DNA from: Pyrenochaeta sp. MPI-SDFR-AT-0127
Taxonomy: Eukaryota > Ascomycota > Dothideomycetes > Pleosporales > Cucurbitariaceae
Length of the DNA: 64,000 nt
NCBI GenBank assembly: GCA_020747015.1
Contig: JAGTJM010000036.1
Location: 62,001 to 126,000, forward strand
Reading direction: 5' to 3'
Shown: piece by piece, positions 1 to 12,299 of the stretch
How positions within the stretch are numbered: the stretch's first letter is position 1
How the letters are laid out: the number at the start of each line of letters is the position of its first letter
Program-made: the position numbers and the translations under genes
Notes under the pieces: generated by a model
What the model was told of the DNA's origin: nothing
Database searches by the model: none
Seen by the model: the letters and a program-made list of their open reading frames with translations, nothing else

Positions 1-179
1 ATTTGGAATTTAATTGGTTGAGGAGGTCGTCGACGACGGCTGCTAGCTCGCCTGAACTATCGGCGTTGCTCGAATTCAGAGACTGTATTTCGCTTTAGCA
101 GGCTTATGAATTGGGCGTAAAGAAGTGGCCGCACGTTGGTATCGCTGGCGCGGTCTGTTGACGGTCGCGGGGTATCCAT
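1..179 (-). CDS. Heat-shock-factor-binding protein 1 (HSBP1)-like, partial, runs off left edge
   Basis: HSBP1 proteins are short coiled-coil proteins that bind heat-shock factor trimers. Reading leftward, an ATG at 179 gives 15 codons (starting MDTPRPSTDRAS), then a 52-nt intron at 134..83 (GTGCGG donor, ATACAG acceptor). Exon 2 runs from 82 off the window and encodes 27 residues including SSGELAAVVDDLLNQLNSK. That ELxxxVDDLLxQL pattern is the start of the HSBP1 helix as I remember it from fungal homologues; the rest of the helix lies outside the window. The intron brings the exons into one frame with no stop. The gene diverges from EBP2 with about 345 bp between the two starts. Identity rests on few residues, so it could be another short coiled-coil protein. 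Confidence 0.55.
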
Positions 180-524
180 GTTCGGCGGCTCTGAACCAGC
201 ACTGAGAAGACGTGAAATAGGATGCTGGATTGCTCAGGGCGCAGAGCTGCAGGGTCCCAGTGTCCTTCAAGATTCAAAAGTGTCCCTGAGGTAGTGCGTG
301 CTAGGAGGCGAATGCTCAGATGCATTGAACCCACGTGATGGTCGCCGCGGCTGGTTGCCCGTTTCGTGGGCGGTGAGCCACTGGCGTCGACGCTAAATGT
401 TTTCTCTGCCAAGAGTTCGCGACTTGCTGATAATTTTTGGGAGCTTTGAGGACGCATTTTCTCACATCCTGACCACACTCAACAATTCACTCCAGATTAC
501 TCACAGCTCTCAAAGTCCTGCAGT
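180..524. promoter_or_regulatory. Bidirectional intergenic region, HSBP1-like / EBP2
   Basis: About 345 bp separate two divergent start codons, so both promoters must lie here or overlap. A pyrimidine-rich stretch precedes the EBP2 ATG. I see no clear TATA box. A minus-strand open frame crosses this interval (about 104-478), but its first codon is GTG and its protein resembles nothing I know. Confidence 0.5.
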
Positions 525-1811
525 ATGGCAAAGAGTAAACTCAAGTCAGCGCTGGACAATCAGAAAGGCCGAAACTTCAAACTCGAGAAGCAGCGCAAAC
601 TAGAGAAAGAGGCTCGGAAACGACAAGAGAAGCGCGAGGCACAGAAATCACACACGCAAGATGACGACGGCATTGAGGCAGGTGGCGTGGCAGTGCCATT
701 GGATGAAGTAGAGGTGAAGGCTAATGGCAAAACAAAGAAGTCAAAGAAGAACGGGGTGATCAAACCTGCGCCTGCGGTAGACCCAGAGTGGGAGACGGAT
801 GGCAGCGAGGATAACGATGATAGCGAGTATGATGACGATATGCTGGAGCGACCCGCGCTGAATCTTTCACACCTCGAGGACAGCGAGAGCGATATCAGTT
901 CTGACGAGGAGGAGATCCAAGAACACGAGGATGCAGAGGAAGAGGATGAGGAGGACATTCCTCTCTCAGATCTGGAGTCAATAGCCTCCGAAGACAAAGG
1001 CGACATCATTACCCATCAACGCCTTACAATTAACAACACTGCTGCTCTTACTGCCGCCCTCAATCGCATACAACTCCCCTACTCCAAACTCGCCTTCTCG
1101 GAATACCAGTCTGTCACAACCGACGAACCTGTGGATATCCCGGACGTTGAGGACGATCTTAACCGTGAGCTCGCATTCTATAAGCAGTGTCTCTCTGGAG
1201 TCAAAGATGCACGGAAAAGACTGAAGAAGGAAGGCGTGTCGTTTTCGCGGCCGGCAGACTACTTCGCTGAAATGGTGAAGAGTGATGAGCACATGGGTAA
1301 AATTAAGCAGAAGCTTATCGATGCGGCAGCAGGGAAGAAGGCCGCTGCTGAGGCTAGGAAGCAGAGGGATCTCAAGAAATTTGGAAAACAGGTTCAGGTC
1401 GCGAAGATGCAGGAACGCGCAAAGGAAAAGAAAGACACGATAGAAAAGATCCAAAACTTGAAGAGGAGTAAGTTTCATAAAAAATGTTGGGAGTCATATA
1501 CTAATTGTTCTTTAGAGCGTCAAGGTGCGGACATTACCGCGACGCACGAAGAGGACCTCTTCGACGTCGCCATCAACAACGATGAATCGAAATCCTCTAA
1601 CCACAGGCGCAACGACAGCGGCAAGTCCTTTAGCAAGCGCCAGAAAAAAGACGAAAAGTTCGGCTTTGGCGGCAAGAAGCGGCATGCAAAGAGTAATGAT
1701 GCACAATCTAGCGCAGATGGCAGGGGATTCTCAGTGAAGAGGATGAAGGGCAAACCTGCTGGTGGGGCTAGCAAACGTCCAGGGAAGGCCAGAAGGGCGA
1801 AGACACACTAA
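525..1811 (+). CDS. EBP2: rRNA-processing protein EBP2
   Basis: Ebp2 is a nucleolar protein needed for 27S pre-rRNA processing and 60S subunit assembly. The start MAKSKLKSALDNQKG is followed by a basic helix, a long acidic Asp/Glu/Ser region (roughly residues 80-155), then the conserved core with DDLNRELAFYKQCL, RPADYFAEMVKSDEHM and KKFGKQVQVAKMQERAKEKK. The C-terminus is Lys/Arg/Gly-rich, as in nucleolar proteins. A 48-nt intron at 1468..1515 (GTAAGT to TTTAG, with a CTAAT branch-like site) is a multiple of three without a stop, so the unspliced frame stays open. Splicing gives NLKRKRQGAD, which fits the family; the unspliced reading inserts 16 odd residues. The spliced protein is 412 aa. 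It converges on the Ca2+-ATPase gene. Confidence 0.9.
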   Translation: MAKSKLKSALDNQKGRNFKLEKQRKLEKEARKRQEKREAQKSHTQDDDGIEAGGVAVPLDEVEVKANGKTKKSKKNGVIKPAPAVDPEWETDGSEDNDDSEYDDDMLERPALNLSHLEDSESDISSDEEEIQEHEDAEEEDEEDIPLSDLESIASEDKGDIITHQRLTINNTAALTAALNRIQLPYSKLAFSEYQSVTTDEPVDIPDVEDDLNRELAFYKQCLSGVKDARKRLKKEGVSFSRPADYFAEMVKSDEHMGKIKQKLIDAAAGKKAAAEARKQRDLKKFGKQVQVAKMQERAKEKKDTIEKIQNLKRSKFHKKCWESYTNCSLERQGADITATHEEDLFDVAINNDESKSSNHRRNDSGKSFSKRQKKDEKFGFGGKKRHAKSNDAQSSADGRGFSVKRMKGKPAGGASKRPGKARRAKTH

Positions 1812-2762
1812 GCTAACCTGGGCGTGCGACAGAGCGCGAAGTGGTGATAGTTACGGTGTGCATGCATATGGCGCATTGGTGTTTACTGAAATAGGGGGGG
1901 GCTCTTGTGGAAGTTTTATCTCTGTAGGTCATTGAGAGATACCAGTGCATAACAGCTTGATTCCCACCATACCATTATCCTGATCACATTTCGTTAGTAC
2001 CTTACTATAGTGCATCTACGGGGTTGGGAACATCTCAAGTATGTAGGGATGGTATGCTATTGAACCTCCTGGTCTCAGTCCTTTAATGGTAGTCTGTCCG
2101 CTTCTCGACTTGTCGCATGGTATCCTGTATGGCGAATATTGCAACCACCACAAAAGGACATCTTGGCCACACAAAATCACCCTCTCAACACTTCTGATAT
2201 ACAAACATGCAGCTCATCTGTATTCTCTTCTCTCTTTTCCCCCTTCCACTCTCATCTAAATCTCTCGTCAGGCTGAAGAGGTAGGAAGCATCAGAGGCAA
2301 GCGAGGAAGTAACCTAATTATCGAGAGAGCAATGGGATCGGCATGCTCTTTGTTGAGGAACATGAGAGTGATAATATGGTTTTGATGGAATTGAGGGAAG
2401 GCAAGTAGGATATTGTTGTATAAACATTGAACATTGTCTACTTCAGCGTCTATGGTTATGGTTTGACGATTGAAGAGATTAAATCTGGGGCTTATCTGGA
2501 ATAGGCAGTGTAGATACATTAGCCATCGCGCAATTGAATGATCATATGATGCAAAAACAGAGAGAGAAAGGTGCAAGATGAAGAAGATGTTCATTGTGAT
2601 GAATCTAAGCATACGAAGGCTCAAGCGCATAGCGCGAGCACCAAAGAACGCCCCATGGCTCAAGCGCGTTGCGCGAGCTCTTCTAGTAACCCGAACACCA
2701 AGAATTGTTTCAAATATACCGCCCATATGTACTCTGATCTTGTACTGTCATCCTTCTCATAT
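1812..2762. other. Convergent intergenic region EBP2 / Ca2+-ATPase
   Basis: About 950 bp lie between two stop codons, so this is 3'-UTR and terminator sequence for both genes. It holds a pair of near-identical hairpins (2619-2678), listed separately. Open frames on both strands here are short and look like chance. Confidence 0.5.
2619..2678. repeat. Two near-identical 21-nt hairpin units
   Basis: Units at 2619-2639 and 2658-2678 share GCTCAAGCGC-NNN-GCGCGAGC, differing only in the three-base loop (ATA versus GTT). Each can fold with GCTC/GAGC and GCGC/GCGC arms and an AA bulge. They lie 39 nt apart in the 3' region of the Ca2+-ATPase gene. The function is unknown. Confidence 0.55.
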
Positions 2763-5700
2763 CTACAACACACTCTTTTCAACGTCTCCGGTAGCTCTAA
2801 CAGTCTGCACTGGTGACTTTCCTCGGCCAACAAAGCTTGCTGAATCGTTCGAAGCGGTTTCGAAATTCTTCTCTCCATTTTGCTTCTTTGATCTAAGCTT
2901 AGCCGTGACACGGCTAGTGAACCTTGCGCAAGGTCGATAGATCATGACAAATGGCTTCCCGAAGAACTTCGCGCCAATCTCGAACCACCTGTCTGGGAAG
3001 AGGCGCACGCAGCAGCCCCATGGAAGGCAGAACAATGCAATAACGATAGAGATAGTCCACTGGTTTCCATCGATACGAACGATGCTGAACGCAGTCGAAC
3101 CATAGAATACAATAACGATCTGCGCTCCAACCATGACAACATTAAGAGCAATGAAGTAGTAATTCTTGTGAATGTTTACGAATATGTTGAGCTTGTTGTC
3201 GAGGCGGCGGTTATTGTACTGGTTGAAGATTTGCAGCCAGACGAACATATTGAAAATCATAGAGCGCATCTCGTTCTCCGGGTATGGGAGGAATTTTGGG
3301 CCAGCAAAGTGGAGGACAAAGGTTGCGATGACTTGAAAGATGGCTTGGCCGATGATCATCTTCCACATTGTCATGCTAATGATGGAGGCTTTGCGGGGCG
3401 TTGGTGGGCGATCGAGAATCTCATCTGTTGGTGCGTCTGTGGAGAGGGAGAGTGCGGCGAGAGAGTCCCTGAAAGGCAGTGAGCAAAGGACAGAGCATAA
3501 TGAAGTTTCTGCACTTACATGAATAGATTAATCCAAAGAAGTTGCACTGCCGTCAAGACTGAGCGCATGTCCGGGTCTTGGATGGCAGTAATGAATGCAA
3601 CAGTCATCGCTGTGATATTGACAGTTATCTGGAACTGAAGGAATTTCTGCACCGCATCATTCACAGCACGGCCCCACATCAGGGCAGTGAGTATGGAAGA
3701 AAAATTGTCGTCCATGAGGATAATTGCTGATGCTTCTTTGGCTACTTCAGTGCCTGCAATCCCCATGGAGAAGCCGATATCAGCAGCCTTGAGAGCCGGC
3801 CCATCATTCGTGCCATCTCCGGTGACGGCAACGATACCACCGAGCTTGCGAAGTCGAGTAACCAGGATACGCTTGTCTTCTGGCGATGATCGAGCAAGAA
3901 CTTGCAGGCGGGGCAGCATTAAGTCCATCTCATCGTCACTAAGTTTTCTGAAATCAGGGCCTTCCATAACGATGCCATCAGTGTATATGCCACAATCGGT
4001 GGCGATGGCTTTAGCAGTGACTACGTTGTCACCAGTTACCATACGTGTAACGACACCAGCATGCTTTGCTTTCGCTACAGCCTCAGGTACCCCAGGACGA
4101 AGCGGATCTTGAATACCGACAACACCAATGAACGTCATGTCGCTGAGTAGAAGACCAAGATCAGCCGCCACAGATGCATCATCAGGGTCCTCCGTGCCTC
4201 GTGGTGGCCATTGCGGGAAGTCTCTATAGACAAGGCCGATTGTACGGAGAGATTGGCTGGCGTAGTCATCGATCGTAGTAGCAATGCGCTGCCTGTGCTT
4301 GCTATCCATGGTAACACTACTGTTAGGGAGCGCAAGAGAGGTAGAATAGCCGAGAAGAATTTCCGAAGCACCCTTCACGAGCAGACGATAGGTACCATTG
4401 GACAGCTTCTGTACTGCACCCATGCATTTGCGCCCTGAATCAAATGGCAGCATCTGAGCGACCTGTGCACTTGTGCGTTCCTGGGATAGGGATGTCATGC
4501 CCAAGACATTTTTTGCGAAACCTAGGAGCGCAGTCTCAGTCTTAGAGCCGACAAATCCAAATTCGCCGCCGTCACCTTCAAATGCCGTCGAGTTTATGGC
4601 AATCGACTCAATGAAAAGACGCGAACGGTCCTTGGTCAGGCGTTGTGCGAATTGCGAAGAACGGGCTTCGGCGGCTCCAGGGTTCTTGTCATCAAAGCTG
4701 TCCTCGCCAAACGTGCCAGCAACCACAGTCATCTTGTTCTGCGTGAGGGTGCCAGTCTTGTCGGAGCAGATTGTAGTCGCGTTGCCCATCACTTCGCAAG
4801 ACTTGAGAACGCGTACAAGGTTATTCATCTTGACCATCTGGGTTGTTGCGAATGCCAGTGCAAGCGTGATGGCCAGGGGCAGTCCCTCAGGCACGGCTAC
4901 AACGATGATGGTGACGGATACGATGAGAATGTCCATAAACTTTGACGCCTTTTCAGCGGGGCTGAGTGGGCTTCCAGGGAATGTAGCGACCAAACGGAAG
5001 GTAAGAATAAGGAGGAGGAGGAAGGAGGCAGCACTAGCCAGCTTCGCAATGGCTTTAGCAAGTCCATCGAGTTTAACTTGCAGAGGCGTCGGTTCCATGT
5101 CGTGTCGCATGGCCATGAGGATGCGACCATAGCTTGAGTAGACGCCAACAGAGGTAATCAGATCTATGCATATTAGCTTATTTGAGCATATGAAGTGGCA
5201 AGGCACTCACAGGTTCCTACACCTTCCAAAACTTTGCTTCCCGATATGATGAAGGGATCTAGGTCCTTTGGGTCGTTGTGTCCACGCTCTAGGAGTCGGA
5301 GAACTTGCTCGGCATTGGTCTTTTTCATCTGATCAGATTCACCAGTAGCTGAAGACTCGTCGCACTTGACATTGTGGCCAGAGATGAAAATACCATCGGC
5401 AGGAATGAGATCACCAGGCTCCATGTGCAAGACGTCGCCAACCAAAATGTCATAGACAGATATTGTGAAAGATCTGCCAGAACGGATGACCTTGACCTCA
5501 CGGGCCTCTTTCTTCGCGTTCAGCTTGACAAAGGCGCGCTCCTTTTGCCAATCATTGATAGCTCCGACTAGAACGACAACGGCAATAGATACGCAAATGG
5601 CGCACCCTTCAATCCAATCAACGGATGGCGGAGCCCCTGGGCCATGGTCAACACCAAAAGTTTCGTAGAGGCCGAGGGCTAGCGAGATAACAGCGGCGAC

Positions 5701-6528
5701 GGAGAGAAGGATGAGCACACTCTCCTTGTAGTAAGCCTCCCACATTAGCTGGAAAAAAGACTTTGACTTCTTTGCGGGAAGCATGTTGTGCTTGAAGACA
5801 CGCTTCCGGTCGGAGAAAGCCTCGCCAGTGTGTGATCCAGATGCAACAGGCTCGGAGTCTGTGACATCCACATGGCGAATTTCGACAGGGCGGGGAAGTC
5901 CTGATGCATCTGTGCCGCGTAGTTTTCGGTATTGCGTTGTAGCCTGCTCGAAAGATACTGAACCAGACAGTTCTGATTCTTCCAGGCTTAGACCAGCGTC
6001 CACATCGGTGCGCAGCCCTGTCTCAAGACCTGGCAAGCCTCCGAGAGCAATAAAGGCAGCAAGAGACTTAGGGTTGAGCATCTTGTTCAGTTGGCCGGGA
6101 GAAAATGCAAATTTGTTGTTTTGAATAGCAAAGTCCTTCTCAGATCCCGGATCGGCTTTGAGGGCATCATCGTGGCGTTGCGAGTCAAGAGTAAACTTGC
6201 TCACCCCGCTGATGCCACTGTGAGTTGAAGCGCCTGCTGAAGTTGTTGGTGGCAGAAGTGTTGCTTCACTAGGTGCTCGGCTTCGGCTTGAGAAAGGGAA
6301 GGCCTTCGATGACGAGCTCATAGCACTGAGTGATCTTTCATGTGAATGCGGTGCATAAGACCGTTCTGGGACGAGTGTTGCAGGTGACACATTTTCGGTC
6401 ATTGTACCAAGAGTATCGTTTGTGTTACTCCGCATCGGGGTTCTAGGGATATCGACTGTGATTTCTGGGAGAGGGGGGAGGGATGTATTCTCTTCGCGAC
6501 CAGGCGCACTACTTGATGGGGATGCCAT
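2763..6528 (-). CDS. PMCA-type calcium-transporting P-type ATPase
   Basis: This P2B ATPase pumps Ca2+ out of the cytosol, in fungi mostly into the vacuole (Pmc1-like) or across the plasma membrane. There are three exons: 6528..5211, 5163..3519 and 3468..2763, with introns of 47 and 50 nt, giving 1222 aa. The joins restore GVGTYLITSVGVYSSYG and LLWINLFMDSLAALSLSTD, both strongly conserved. Visible motifs are the actuator loop DESSATGESD (about 410), VPEGLPLAI in the fourth membrane segment (about 530), the phosphorylation motif CSDKTGTLT with Asp near 574, and TGDGTNDGPAL near 887. The first 250 or so residues are Ser/Pro-rich and look disordered. The basic C-terminal tail could regulate the pump, but I see no clear calmodulin site. 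I chose the MASPSSS start; an upstream in-frame ATG near 6708 would add 60 residues unlike the family. Confidence 0.95.
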
Positions 6529-8643
6529 GTTCAACAGGCAAAATGTGACAAGAAGGGTGAGGTATGAGGAAAGTAGACGATGTGAATGCACGGCGAGGAC
6601 ACGTGCATAACACTCGACGAGCTGGATAAGTTCCTGGGCTTCGGCGCATCTTTGCGACTTATAACATATCAAATCTGTTCTGTGATGTTTGTCGAGTTGT
6701 GGATCCAAACAGGATAAGCTCCATCAGATATGCAGGTGCGGAGGCCAAGGCCGCGCTCCGCTGCTTGGCCACCGGCACCACATGGAGATGCACCTATGCC
6801 ATGTCCGTCTGGACTTGGAAAAGGAACATGTCAACCGTCATAAAAGAGTACATCGGCTCCATTATTGAGGCTATGCTGCATGAGACTGATGTGAAGACGG
6901 AGGGCAGCGGTCCCTGGCTCCGTTGTGGAGCCAAAGTGGCGAATCAGCGCGCTCTGAAACGACCGCGACACATGGGGAGAAGATGTCCAAGGGAAAAGAA
7001 GAAGCAGATCTTGGAAGAAAAGCTTGGGAGTGCTGATTGTTAAGTAAGGTTTGACGTGTGAAGGATCTTGTGCCTGACGATCACGCGGAGGGTAACGTCT
7101 TCGTGTCGCAGATCCTGGCCTCCTGAGGCTCGCACTGCTCACCACGTCTCACCACTCGCGAGAACTTGAGATTCTGATACCTCGTCACGGGAATTGTGTT
7201 TCAATCGCCTCTACAAAGAGTCAACCACCTCCGCGGTAGTCGAGAGGGTGATGTTCTTGTTGTTCTAACACCTCCAAAGGGGGTTCAAAGTAGCGTCCAA
7301 CAGTGATCTGACAGGCGTGCAGGGGGTTGGAGTCCTTCCCCCTTGAATCGTGTCGAACTAGTTTTTTCGTATTGTCCGTTGTTGAGTGACTGCTCCAAGT
7401 AGACGTTCACACAAGGTAAGTCTGATTTCTGCCTAATACGGCTAGGTCCCCGGCATTTCAACGTCCCGAAGGGCGAAGAACTGCATGAGCGGAAACTATG
7501 GAAGCATCTCCGTTCATGAAAGAAAATTATTGGTGATTGTGTTTCTGGCTTGTTGCATTTTGCCAGCCAGGAAACACCGTGAATCCATGGCAAATCTAAT
7601 CGATGACGAAAGTTTATCGGAATATGATAGAAGTGCCGTTGCAAGATGAACGAATACTACTCTGTCGAGCATTGACAATATGCTACATGTCTAGATTGAT
7701 GTCACAGAGGGTAGCAATCTAGAGGCTTGCAATGAGTGTTCATGGCCACATGAATAAGTACCTGTCTGAGCATAGCATGCCTGATGGGACCATGTATGCG
7801 TATCCGCCTGGAACGCGAAGACAAGGAATCGATGATCTTTATCCAGCACCAAGACAATGGGGGCGAGAGATGATGGTTGCTCTGCAGGCTGGATAAGCAT
7901 CAATGAGGCGCAGAAGAGCCAGATGTTTGCGGCACAGGGGCGTTCGGTTGTGGTGCTCCAGGCATTGGACGTCTCTGCTGAGCCATGATTGGGCCGGTCA
8001 GTTTTCAAGTACCACGCGCCGAGGGCACGACCAGATCACATGCGGGAGAAAAGCTGGTACATGTTGTGTAAGCAAGCGAACGGCAATGAGGAGTGACGGG
8101 CGCCGTCCGGTGCATGTTAGCAAAGAGGCAAGCGGACAAGTCGGGCAGGGTCGGGGCAGCGCAGTGCGTCTGATTGGGGTGGGTTGGTACGTCTGGAGAG
8201 GCTTCTTCTGCTTCTGAGTTTCTTCCTTGGTCTCGTATGAGCAAACCGTCTTCTTTTCGTTTCCTTGGAGGGCCCAGATTGGTGTAGTCGGGAGGGCTTG
8301 ACCAAAGCGGAGTGGACGCCAAAACGCTGCTGCCCCCCACCCCGCACTGGCAGCAGCGAGCTGCCCGCCCTCGTGACCCAACGGCTGGCAGAAGCGCGCC
8401 CAGGAGCCTCATCGCCATAAGCCCCAAAACAGGCGTCCCTTGGGTGCGCAAAGGAAGACAGCTGCAGCGCGCATCCATCCATACACACCTTCCCTTACCC
8501 GTTACCGTCGCTTGGCCCGGTTACGTATCGCGCATGCAGGCCCTCGACCCGTGCAATTGCTTCGGCCCTTTGTCTTGAGCGGTCCCCCAGAGCCAAATAC
8601 CGACTTCGAGAACGACGTAGAGCCGCCGCAAGCCGCCTTCGAC
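6529..8643. promoter_or_regulatory. Divergent intergenic region, Ca2+-ATPase / Zn2Cys6 factor
   Basis: About 2.1 kb lie between two divergent genes. Several overlapping open frames exist on both strands (around 6700-7145 and 7900-8580), but none has a recognisable domain, splice pattern or convincing composition. The GC-rich part at 8300-8640 is probably 5' leader of the transcription-factor gene. Confidence 0.4.
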
Positions 8644-11600
8644 ATGTCCACTGCATCCCCACAATCCGCGCCGCGCTCAAATACTGCTCAGCACACGCGC
8701 ACTTACCAGGCTTGCATTCCGTGTCGACGACGAAAAGTGCGTTGTGGTACGTCGCACCCATTCACGTCCGCCCAAGCCATTCACTGACTCGACATCTCTC
8801 CCACCTCCAGACCTAGGCCCTGTCGACTCGCCCTTTGACCCACCATGTGTTCGCTGTCGGCGAGAGAGCAAAGAGTGCTTCTTCTCCGCCACGCGTCGCA
8901 AGAGGAAGGCTGATGGCGAAGAGGACCTGGAGGAAGCCGACGACTATGAAGTCCGCAATGGCAGGAAGCGGCAGCGGTCTGACGATGTGCGCGTGCCTGA
9001 GCCCATCAACATCACCACCGCAAACAGCACAGCCTACATATCCCAGCCGCTGACACCCGGTGGCTCCGTGGGACGCTACGAGCCCTTGCGACGCCCCAAC
9101 ACGTCTGCCGGTCGGCTCCCCCCTCCCAATGACGACGAGGACCAGAAGGTGAACAACGAGACAGTTGCGACCCTGCAGGCGGGCGAGGTGTATAGCGGAC
9201 ACGATGCGCTCAATCTGCTGTTCGAGGCCGCCGGCATGAATGGTCACATCAGGACGGGCAGCACCTCGAGCATGCAGCGACCGACAATAGGCAGCACACC
9301 TGGCTCGCAGACAAACTTTGCCAGCCCCCAGGCCAACGCCACACATGTACAAAGTAACTCGCGAACCGCTGTGGAGCCCTCGGTCGACCCTGCCATCCAG
9401 CAACCCATGATACCCGATCCACCAAACGAGGCTGCGTTCGCTGATGCTGTCAGAGCATGGTCCAAGTTTCGCTTTGTGCGCGCAGGCTGGTTAACCGCAA
9501 AGGAAGCCATTGCCTACATTGACTATTTCTATGCATTTCTATCACCCTTGACGCCAATCGTCGTCCCTGACTATCGCGATCATGCCTTCCACGCAAAGCT
9601 GCTGAAGGAAGAACCCATGTTGGTCATTACCCTACTCACCATTTCGTCTCGATATTCCCAGCCAAGCGGATCAAACAACATTGGGGCCACATCTCGCGCT
9701 TATTTGATCCACGAGAAGCTATGGAAATACCTCCAGGGCATGATAGACCGTATGATCTTTGGCCAAGAGCAGTTTGGTGGCGGCTTCTGCGGCGCGGGAC
9801 AGCAGCCTGGGTCCGATGTAAATCCTCTATCCCGAAAGGGTCTCCGCACACTTGGGACTGTCGAGAGCATGATGCTGCTCACCGAATGGCATCCACGAGC
9901 TCTGCACTTTCCACCGGGCAATGACGATGATGAGCTTGTCTTACCTGATGATCCATACGAGCCAGGACCCAGAGCTGATATGTACAAAGGTGTGGGCGAC
10001 AAACGTATCGATAGCTGGCTGGAGCCATGTTGGCGAAGCGACCGCATGTGCTGGATGTTGCTCGGAAATGCCATGACGCTTGCCTTCGAAATCGGTGTTT
10101 TCGATGAGACTAGCGAGACTGAGTTTGAGGAGGCAAACCAGCACCTCTCACATGCAACAGTCAAAGCCTACTACCGGCGAAAGAATCACCTCAGAGACCT
10201 GCTCATCATATACGTGACACAGACAAGTGGTAGACTTGGCCTGACGTCTATGCTCCCTAAAATCGAGCGCGACGAAAATCTAATCGGAGGGCCCACCCCC
10301 CTTGAAGTGTATCAGGAGCGCATAAGTCGCATCAAAGCCCCACCACCTCAGTTTGGTATGCGTTCAGATGGACAGCGCCTACCACTCGAGTCTATCGCTC
10401 ACCAAGAGCGGCACGCCGTACAGGATCTCGTGCTCGACTTTTGGCAGCGTATTGCGAAGATTATGGAGACGGGAAACCTCAAGCTGTTTTCAAACCGGCG
10501 CAAGACACGGGAGCTTCTCAAGTCAGGAACGTATGAGGAGATGTTGAAGTTCTTTCAGGGCCCATTGACAGAGTGGAGAACTTGCTTTGATCGCGCTCCT
10601 CAGGGTAATGATTGATCCTTTTCAGCCTCTGGCCTGTGCTAGTGCATATAGACTAACGTTTGTGCAGTCCCAACCCAACTCCGGCATGTCCTCACTATTG
10701 AATTCGAATACACACGCGTCTATCTCAATTCGCTTGCCCTACAAGCGGTCGTAGAACGTTGCACACACAACACTCCTTTGCAAAGTCATGCCCAGCCTAA
10801 TGGCATCAATGGTCGCACTACTAATGGCAACGGCAACGATGATGGCGGCGCCATACCGTTTAGCACACTAGTCAAATGGTACGCCAATGATAGACACTAT
10901 ATCAACGAAGTTATCGACGCATCCCGCAACGTACTCAAAGTAGTTGTTGATGGTCTACATCCTGGTGGGTATCTGCGACACGCACCTGTGCGGACCTTCT
11001 TCAGAATCGTCAGTGTGGCCATCATCTTGCTTAAGACGTTTGCGCTGGGCGCAACAGAGGAAGACGTGGCCGTTTCCCTAGGACTCCTGAGTGATTCTGT
11101 CGACGCACTCCGCACAAGTATTGTCGACGATGTACATGTAGGCAACCGCTTCGCAGATCTTGTCGAAACATTGACACACCGCATCCGCTCACGATTCGTA
11201 CGCCTCGCTGTAAACGGATCTACTGGCATTTCGAGAGCGGGCAGCAAAAGTCCAGTATCCGCACCGCTCATGCCTCCCCCGTCGCTCGGCCAGGTTCCAG
11301 GACACCTGGCGTCATCATACATGGGTGCCAGTGCACCATTTCAAGGCACAGGTACAAGTGTTCCCGGTTCTCCCAGCCTCGGGGGCCTCACTGCAAGCGG
11401 TCGTGCGACACCGTTATGGGGGATTTCAGCAGAACCGTATGATCCAAACAGCAATTCCATCAGCATCATGCCACCGCCGGGTAACTACAGTAACTTCAAT
11501 TTCAACCAGAATAGCAGCTCAAACTCAAACACTAATTGGAGTCAATGGGCGAACAGCGGTGCCTCCTGGGGTGCTGGTCAGGATCAAGATTGGCTTGCCT

Positions 11601-11731
11601 TACCCCTAGACCCACTCCTCGACCAGTGGGGCGCGGAGATCAACCAAACTGCGATGGGCCCTGATATCGGTGGAATGGATATGTTGGATATCTTATTGAA
11701 TATGGGAGGTCCTCCCGGAAGCACTTCGTAG
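8644..11731 (+). CDS. Zn2Cys6 transcription factor with fungal-specific TF domain
   Basis: This is a fungal binuclear-zinc transcription factor, expected in the nucleus on CGG-type sites. There are three exons: 8644..8746, 8811..10604 and 10668..11731, with introns of 64 and 63 nt, giving 986 aa. The first splice completes the zinc cluster: Cys 24, 27, 34, 47, 50 and 57 (C-x2-C-x6-C-x12-C-x2-C-x6-C), followed by the basic RRKRK. The second splice joins FDRAPQ to VPTQLRHVLTIEFEYTR. The middle region (WSKFRFVRAGWLTAKEA to LLGNAMTLAFEIGVFDE) is the helical fungal-specific TF domain. The C-terminus is rich in Ser, Asn, Gly and Pro and could be an activation region. The layout resembles ARO80/War1/ARCA-type regulators, but I cannot assign an orthologue. 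No obvious target lies next to it, although an accessory block starts about 600 bp downstream. Confidence 0.88.
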
Positions 11732-12299
11732 AGGGGCTTCATGCGGACTGGTGCCCGACAACGTAGGCGTGCCGCAGACCTTGAGAACGTCAGGCTCTCG
11801 TTTGAGAATATTTAAAAGATGTGGGAGAAATTTTGCGATACCCAGCCGACTGAGTGTCGGCTTGCTCGGTGTATTTGTAGCCTTATGGTACTTGGTCACA
11901 GCATTGCCTGGCACAATGTTGAAATCAAAAAGCACGGCGTTGCTTTTCTGCACTCGAAAAAGCTTTGGCTATTCTCGCTCCATTTTGTTTCCGCGTATGG
12001 TACAAAGAATGCATCTTATTGACCCGAGGCCGTGTGCCTGCGTATGACAATTTCCCCTGTAAAGCCCATCCATGTTGTGAGTAAATTTGTTCCCATAGTT
12101 TTCGGCGACGCCAGCTCAGTTGTGTACACAATTTGTCTACCAGCACTGATGCTACCAATCTTGGTACCCGAAGATACAAGTCGTATTGGAGAGCTGCATT
12201 AACATCAGTACCACACCGTTTACAAAGTACGAGTCATACTTATGCGTCAATTAGTGCTGTGTTGGTGATCCACACCAAGTCGCCTTTTGTCCAAGGCTT
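11732..12299. other. Convergent intergenic region
   Basis: About 570 bp lie between the stop codons of the Zn2Cys6 factor and the secreted-protein candidate. I see only 3'-UTR-like sequence and short chance frames. Confidence 0.4.

Noticed and set aside
104..478. 124-codon minus-strand frame near the left edge
   Set aside because: It begins with GTG, has no recognisable domain, and the HSBP1-like model explains the coding signal at the edge better.
560..1009. 149-codon Ser-rich frame on the minus strand
   Set aside because: It is the antisense of the acidic region of EBP2; poly-Ser antisense to GAG/GAT codons is a common artefact.
7998..8488. Overlapping minus-strand frames of 120-160 codons
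   Set aside because: Cys/Arg/Pro-rich chance frames in GC-rich leader sequence of the Zn2Cys6 gene; no domain.
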